Origin: an uncultured Eubacteriales bacterium
GTDB lineage: Bacteria > Bacillota > Clostridia > Christensenellales > CAG-138
DNA: 64,000 nucleotides
Reading direction: 5' to 3'
Assembly: GCA_900540495.1 (NCBI GenBank)
Contig: UQGA01000005.1
Location: 50,750-114,749, forward strand
In this document: positions 60,070 to 64,000 of the stretch, piece by piece
How positions within the stretch are numbered: position 1 is the first letter of the stretch
Layout of the letters: the number at the start of each line of letters is the position of its first letter
Translations under genes and position numbers: made by a program
The notes under the pieces: generated by a model
The model's database searches: none
The model's input: only the letters and a program-made list of their open reading frames with translations
What the model was told of the DNA's origin: nothing

Positions 60070-61128
60070 TCAGAATATGGCGATGAACAGCCGCGCCATC
60101 AGATAGCCGATGAGGCCGCAGCCGGGGAAGGTGAGCACCCAGGTGAGCACCATTTCGCGCACGACCCCCCAGTTGACCGCACTGAGCCGCCGCGCCGCGC
60201 CCACGCCCATGATGGCGGTGGTCTTGGTATGCGTCGTGCTCACCGGAATGCCGAACACGCTCGAGAGCAGCAGACAGCCCGCCGCCGCGATGTCGGCCGA
60301 AAAGCCCTGGTATTTTTCAAGCTTGACCATATCCATGCCGACGGATTTGATGATGCGGTACCCGCCGATGGAGGTGCCCAGCCCCATGACGATGGAACAG
60401 TAGGCCATAAGCCAGACCGGAATGACGAATTCCCCGCCCGCCGCGTCTGCGCCGCCGCGGGACAGGAACATGCCGAGCATGAACACGCCCATAAACTTCT
60501 GCCCGTCCTGCGCGCCGTGCATGAACGCCATGGCCGCAGCGCCGCCGATCTGCGCGCCGTTGAAAAAGCCGGCCGTGCGCCGCCGATCAAACCGCCGGCC
60601 GCACAGCGCGACCAGCTTCACCACGAGGAAGCCGAGCACAAAGCCCAGCAGCGTGGACAGCCCGAGCCCATACAGCACCTTGACCCACTCCGCTCCGTTG
60701 ATGCCGGACAGGCCGTTGTTGAGCGCGATGGCGGCGCCGGAAAGCCCCGCGATCAGCGCGTGACTCTCGCTGGTCGGGATGCCGAACCACCAGGCTACGA
60801 CCGCCCAGAGCACGATGGCAAACAGTGCCGCGCAGAGCGCGACAAGCGCGTAATCCGGATGGGTGTCAAAATTGACGATATTGGAGATGGTGGCGGCCAC
60901 ACGCGCGTTGAGCGCGGTCATGACCAGCACGCCGAGGAAGTTGAACGCCGCCGCCATGAGAATGGCGGACTGCGGGCGCATGGCGCGCGTGGAAACGCAC
61001 GTGGCGATGGCGTTGGGCGCGTCCGTCCAGCCGTTGACCAGAATCACGCCCGTGGTCAGGATGGCGGTCAACAAAAACGGTAGGTTGGTGAACAGTTCCG
61101 AAAGGAACTCCTGCAGGGTTAAGGTCAT
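60070..61128 (-). CDS. pit: PiT-family inorganic phosphate transporter
   Basis: A 352-residue transporter with about ten helices and the two inverted PiT signature repeats: VNGWTDAPNAIATCVSTRAM near 31-50 and MHGAQDGQKFMGVF near 215-230. It imports phosphate with H+ or Na+. ATG 61128 is set by GGAGGT eight bases upstream; the longer ORF upstream is GC-rich noise. Followed by its DUF47 partner. Confidence 0.93.
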   Translation of the reverse strand: MTLTLQEFLSELFTNLPFLLTAILTTGVILVNGWTDAPNAIATCVSTRAMRPQSAILMAAAFNFLGVLVMTALNARVAATISNIVNFDTHPDYALVALCAALFAIVLWAVVAWWFGIPTSESHALIAGLSGAAIALNNGLSGINGAEWVKVLYGLGLSTLLGFVLGFLVVKLVALCGRRFDRRRTAGFFNGAQIGGAAAMAFMHGAQDGQKFMGVFMLGMFLSRGGADAAGGEFVIPVWLMAYCSIVMGLGTSIGGYRIIKSVGMDMVKLEKYQGFSADIAAAGCLLLSSVFGIPVSTTHTKTTAIMGVGAARRLSAVNWGVVREMVLTWVLTFPGCGLIGYLMARLFIAIF

Positions 61129-61296
61129 GGCATGCACCTCCGCCGCTTGATGTGCCGCGCCCGCCCCCCATTGCGCGCCGGCAGTGTCCGCATGTCCGGC
61201 GCGGCTGCGCGGCGCCGCATCCGGCGCCCATCGCAAAGCCCTGCCGTGTTCTCCCGCGTATGCCGCGCCTGCCCCGCCGCCGGCGGCTGCGGAAAA

Positions 61297-61336
61297 GGGG
61301 CTGCGGGCGCTCCCCGCCCGGGGAGGCCGCAGCCCC
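61297..61336 (-). terminator. Terminator of the sodium-pump subunit operon
   Basis: A 10-bp outer stem with an inner hairpin, followed by four U on the minus strand. It lies 9 bases after the small subunit stop. Confidence 0.8.
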
Positions 61337-61344
61337 AAGGTCGT

Positions 61345-61494
61345 TTATTGCTCCTTCTTGCGGGGTCGTGACGAGCGATTGAGCAGCCAGATGGCCAGCA
61401 TGATCACGCCGGTCACAACGAAGATGCCGATCATGCCCTTGAGCGTGATCAACAGGGTTTCCGGAAGCGTGGAGGGGTCGAACGAAAAATTCAT
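61345..61494 (-). CDS. OadG-like 49-residue sodium-pump small subunit
   Basis: A 49-residue peptide: polar N-terminus (NFSFDPSTLPETLLITLKG), one transmembrane helix (about 18-40, MIGIFVVTGVIMLAIWLLN) and a basic tail (SSRPRKKEQ). This is the topology of gamma-type subunits of sodium-translocating decarboxylases. It starts 17 bases after the beta subunit stop with AGGAAG upstream of ATG. Alpha and biotin-carrier subunits are not adjacent. Confidence 0.75.
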   Translation of the reverse strand: MNFSFDPSTLPETLLITLKGMIGIFVVTGVIMLAIWLLNRSSRPRKKEQ

Positions 61495-61511
61495 ACTGTT
61501 ACTCCTTCCTG

Positions 61512-62636
61512 TCAACCGATCAGGCTCTCAACGAGCGTGATCACCAGTCCGCCTGCTATGACCGAGCCGATCTGGCCGCTGACGTTCGCGCCCGCCGCGT
61601 GCATGAGCAGGTAGTTATACGGGTCTTCCTCGCGGCCCATCTTGTGGACCACACGCGAGGCCATCGGGAACGCCGAGATGCCGGCAGCGCCAATCATCGG
61701 GTTCACCTTGTTCTTCGTAAAGAGGTTCAGCAGCTTGGCGAACATCACGCCGCCCACCGTATCGAACACGAACGCCACGAGGCCGAGCAGCAGAATGGCC
61801 ATGGTCTCAAACGTGACGAACGCCTCCGCCTGCATGCGGAACGCCACGGAGATGCCCAGCAACAGCGTGACAAGGTTGGCCAGCTGGTTCTGCGCGCTGT
61901 CGCTGAGAGAGCCGAGCACGCCGCACTCGCGGATCAGGTTGCCGAACATCAGAAATCCGATCAGTTCTGCGGACTTGGGCGCCACCGTTCCCGCCACCAC
62001 CGTAACGATGATCGGGAACAGGATGCGCGTGCGCTTGCTCACGCTCGCAGGCGCATACGCCATGCGGATGCAGCGCTCCTTCTTGGTTGTGATCAGCCGG
62101 ATGACCGGCGGCTGCACGATCGGTACAAGCGCCATGTATGAATATGCCGCCACCATGATCGCGCCCTGATAGCGGGAGTTGAAGTATTGCGACATGAAGA
62201 TCGACGTCGGGCCGTCCGCCGTGCCGATGGCCGCGATGGACGCCGAGTCGTTCAGGTCAAAGCCGATCAGCCGCGCCAGGATCATCGTAAAAAACACGCC
62301 GAACTGCGCCGCCGCGCCAAAGAGCATCATCTTGGGGTTCGAAAGCAACGGCCCGAAATCGATCATCGCGCCAATGCCGATGAACAGGAGCAGCGGAAAC
62401 AGCTCCGTGGCAATGCCCGCGTTATAGAGCGTGGAGATCGCTTCGGTGTTGACAAACGGCAGATTGACCAGAATCGCGCCAAAGCCCATCGGGAGCAGGA
62501 GCGTCGGCTCCATTTCGCGCACAATGGCGAGATAGATCAGCACACATCCAATGACGATCATCACGCCCTGCTGCCAGGTAAAGTTTGTTACGTTAGAAAA
62601 CAGCTCCAGAAAATCCTGCAATGCAATTCCTCCCAT
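61512..62636 (-). CDS. oadB: Sodium ion-translocating decarboxylase beta subunit
   Basis: A 374-residue membrane protein of the OadB/GcdB/MmdB family with about nine helices. MGFGAILVNLPFV near 50-62, GTADGPTSIFMSQYF with the sodium-binding Asp at D141, and late NPMIGAAGISAFPMASRVV. It couples decarboxylation of a biotin-bound carboxyl group to sodium export. ATG 62636 is chosen over an upstream extension because AAGGA lies nine bases before it and the family N-terminus begins there. Promoter at 62792-62820. Confidence 0.93.
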   Translation of the reverse strand: MGGIALQDFLELFSNVTNFTWQQGVMIVIGCVLIYLAIVREMEPTLLLPMGFGAILVNLPFVNTEAISTLYNAGIATELFPLLLFIGIGAMIDFGPLLSNPKMMLFGAAAQFGVFFTMILARLIGFDLNDSASIAAIGTADGPTSIFMSQYFNSRYQGAIMVAAYSYMALVPIVQPPVIRLITTKKERCIRMAYAPASVSKRTRILFPIIVTVVAGTVAPKSAELIGFLMFGNLIRECGVLGSLSDSAQNQLANLVTLLLGISVAFRMQAEAFVTFETMAILLLGLVAFVFDTVGGVMFAKLLNLFTKNKVNPMIGAAGISAFPMASRVVHKMGREEDPYNYLLMHAAGANVSGQIGSVIAGGLVITLVESLIG

Positions 62637-62791
62637 CGCGCGTCCTTGGTACATCCTTGCGCCGCTTGGCACGGCGCGCATCCGCCGCGGGGGATCTGGA
62701 AAAAAATGAAGGATTGGCTGCACTTGTGACGGTGGGAACCGCTCGGCCGCTCCGTTCGTTGGCAATCTGCCAAATCTCCCACTTATATCAT

Positions 62792-62820
62792 AAGATATCA
62801 GTTTGCAAGGAACCCGTCAA
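62792..62820 (-). promoter_or_regulatory. Promoter of the oadB operon
   Basis: On the minus strand TTGACG (62815-62820), 17 bases, TATCTT (62792-62797). The leader is about 150 bases, with no riboswitch I can recognise. Confidence 0.6.
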
Positions 62821-62957
62821 GCCCTCCGGCCAAAATTGCCGTAAATTTTTTGCGCTGTGTCCGATATCCGGCGCATCCGCGGTCATTTGGGAAAACATTG
62901 TCGTTTGGGCATGGGGTCGAAAAACCGCAGCGCAGCACGGTTCAGAATATGTTCGGG

Positions 62958-63577
62958 ACATCGCTCGGATTCCCGGGCCGGCGGGAGTGGTGGGTGGAAA
63001 GCGGCGGGGACGAACGAAGAGCGGAAAAGGAGGGCGGGGGTTCATTTCCCCGGCAGGCATCTTCTCCTCGCCTCATGCAGATCGGGTACTCGGTTCAGCG
63101 GGGGGGGGCGAGGCGCGCTTCCTCGTCTCTTGTCCCCCGCCTCGCGCCGCGTGGATTCCCGGTCCGGCGGGGATGGCGGGGCGGGGAGCGGCAGGGATGG
63201 CGGGTCAGCGCGGTGCGAAAAGGCGGGGGCTGCGCGGGGTGCGAAAAAGGGCACGGGCGGGGCAGGGTCACCTTTCCCCCGTTGGGTAGCGTCCTTACCT
63301 CACATCGCTCGGATTCCCGGTCCGGCACGAAATGTTGGGGCGCGGCGTCCTTACCCCACGTCGATCAGGTTCCCGGTTCAGCGGGGATGGTGGGGCGGGC
63401 GCGGGATGCAAAAAGGCACGAGCACAGGGTATGGGCGGCGGTGTGCGCTGGCGAGCGCACGGGGTGTCAGGGCGAGAAAAAACCGGTGTGCGCTGGCGAG
63501 CGCACGGGGCGGCGGGGCGGGCATCCTCCCCCCACGTCGATCGGGCTCCCGGTTCAGCGCGGGGAGGCGGGGCGGGG
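62958..63577. repeat. Degenerate GC-rich interspersed repeat block
   Basis: At least six imperfect copies of a unit of about 40-60 bases with core TCGG-TTCCCGG-TC-GCGGGG, each followed by a G-rich GGGATGG-GGGGCGGG-type tail. Copies begin near 62958, 63080, 63151, 63302, 63357 and 63532. Copies at 63302 and 63357 share an additional GCGTCCTTACC leader. The strand is strongly G-rich. The block fills the space between the oadB promoter and the rRNA operon terminator; ORFs across it are low-complexity and not credible as genes. Function unknown. Confidence 0.7.
63441..63509. repeat. Two identical 24-bp hairpin repeats
   Basis: The same 24 bases occur at 63441-63464 and 63486-63509. Each contains GTGCGCT-GGCG-AGCGCAC, a 7-bp perfect stem with a 4-base loop. 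They lie inside the larger repeat block. Confidence 0.85.
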
Positions 63578-63615
63578 AAAGGGCGAGGTGCGGGCCGACC
63601 CGGCTGAATGCAATT

Positions 63616-63640
63616 CGCCCCGCACTGTTCGTGCGGGGCG
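63616..63640 (-). terminator. Hairpin terminator of the rRNA operon
   Basis: A 10-bp perfect stem (CGCCCCGCAC) with a 5-base loop, 13 bases beyond the 5S 3' end. The following AATTGCATT is only weakly U-rich. Confidence 0.6.
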
Positions 63641-63652
63641 ATTCGCTTTGGA

Positions 63653-63769
63653 TCCCGGCGGCTACCTATCTTCCCGGGCCGTCTCCAGCCAAGTATTGTC
63701 GGCGTATGAGGGCTTAACTGCTGTGTTCGGAATGGGAACAGGTGGTACCCCTCAGCTTAACCACCGGAA
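63653..63769 (-). rRNA. rrf: 5S ribosomal RNA
   Basis: About 117 nt on the minus strand. The termini pair as UUCCGGUGGUU with AGCCGCCGGGA. The conserved CCCATTCCGAACACAG and GAGAGT-like loop regions are in place. It lies about 50 bases downstream of the 23S gene. End positions are estimated from the terminal helix. Confidence 0.95.
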
Positions 63770-63818
63770 ACTTCCGGTACCCTGAGTACCTTGAAAACCG
63801 CATTGCTTTCTTTCGCTT

Positions 63819-64000
63819 TGATCAAGCCCTCGACCTATTAGTATCGGTCAGCTTCATGCGTTACCGCACTTCCACCCCCGACCTATCAACCTTGTCGTCT
63901 GCAAGGGGTCTTACTTCCTTTCGGAATGGGAGATCTTATCTTGAGGTCGGCTTCACGCTTAGATGCCTTCAGCGTTTATCCGATCCGCACTTGGCTACCC
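63819..64000 (-). rRNA. rrl: 23S ribosomal RNA, 3' end (partial)
   Basis: The minus strand carries the highly conserved 23S 3' end: ...AGCTGACCGATACTAATA followed by GGTCGAGGGCTTGATC. The gene runs out of the window at 64000. The 3' boundary is estimated. Confidence 0.95.

Noticed and set aside
62958..63577. Possible CRISPR array
   Set aside because: Units are strongly diverged, spacing is irregular (about 50 to 180 bases) and there are no cas genes.
62850..63785. Overlapping open frames in the repeat block upstream of the rRNA operon
   Set aside because: Two frames are open at once because of G-rich repeats. The products are low-complexity, lack ribosome sites and run into the 5S gene.

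Overview
This is a GC-rich, gene-dense chromosomal segment, probably from a spore-forming anaerobic Clostridia (Bacillota) of the high-GC gut or sludge type. Support for that reading: a spoIID gene, DnaD plus DnaI/DnaC-type helicase-loading genes, a split cobalamin methionine synthase, a Gx transporter/NusG domain II pair, an LCP wall-polymer transferase, a sodium-pump decarboxylase beta subunit, and Gram-positive style AGGAGG ribosome sites. Short AT-rich promoter islands with sigma-70 type boxes stand out against the GC-rich coding sequence. The species cannot be named from this sequence alone.

Layout. 0-9.4 kb: an EndoQ-like PHP nuclease fused to a UvrD helicase, a VanZ-like protein, an ECF sigma factor with a membrane anti-sigma-like partner, a redox Cys protein, a lipoprotein with a DUF4173 membrane protein, and a DUF2975/HTH pair. 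9.6-19.2 kb: a divergent sugar-acid regulon with uxaC-kdgK-gnd-larA-like leftward and uxaE-uxuB-gntR rightward. It covers uronate to tagaturonate to fructuronate to mannonate, KDG phosphorylation, and 6-phosphogluconate oxidation. A TGGT-N3-ACCA operator candidate lies at the rightward promoter. 19.4-28 kb: tRNA-Val, a GH3 hexosaminidase, a DUF3048 lipoprotein with a membrane-anchored cohesin protein, and a rightward run of aminotransferase, metF, metH activation domain and metH. 28-36.7 kb: a GNAT/acyl-CoA ligase/E2-like operon, a zinc-ribbon membrane pair, a PepSY-like lipoprotein, trmN6, NusG domain II with the Gx transporter, and spoIID. 36.8-41.2 kb: a sigma-region-2-like membrane protein, dnaD, dnaI-like, rsmI and an unknown gene. 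41.3-50.6 kb: a six-SH3 secreted protein, dapF, a ModE-like regulator, an isolated holin-like gene, a GT2-GtrA/phosphodiester glycosidase/membrane operon and LCP.

50.6-59.2 kb: ten leftward genes form a compact, apparently intact podovirus-type head and packaging module: terminase small and large subunits, P22-like portal, scaffold-like protein, N4-gp56-type capsid, connector-like proteins and a gp10-like protein. No integrase, replication, repressor, tail-fibre or lysis genes lie beside it. It sits between housekeeping genes with host-like composition and is the strongest candidate for an undescribed system: a domesticated capsid or gene-transfer-agent-like element, or the stable remnant of a prophage. 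A lone holin-like gene lies about 5 kb away.

59.4-64 kb: DUF47/PiT phosphate transport, a sodium-pump beta subunit with a 49-residue gamma-like peptide, a 0.9 kb non-coding block of degenerate GC-rich repeats, then the 3' part of an rRNA operon (5S and partial 23S, leftward). Three genes (34751, 40614, 45414) have a -10 box exactly six bases before ATG and no ribosome site, which suggests leaderless transcripts.
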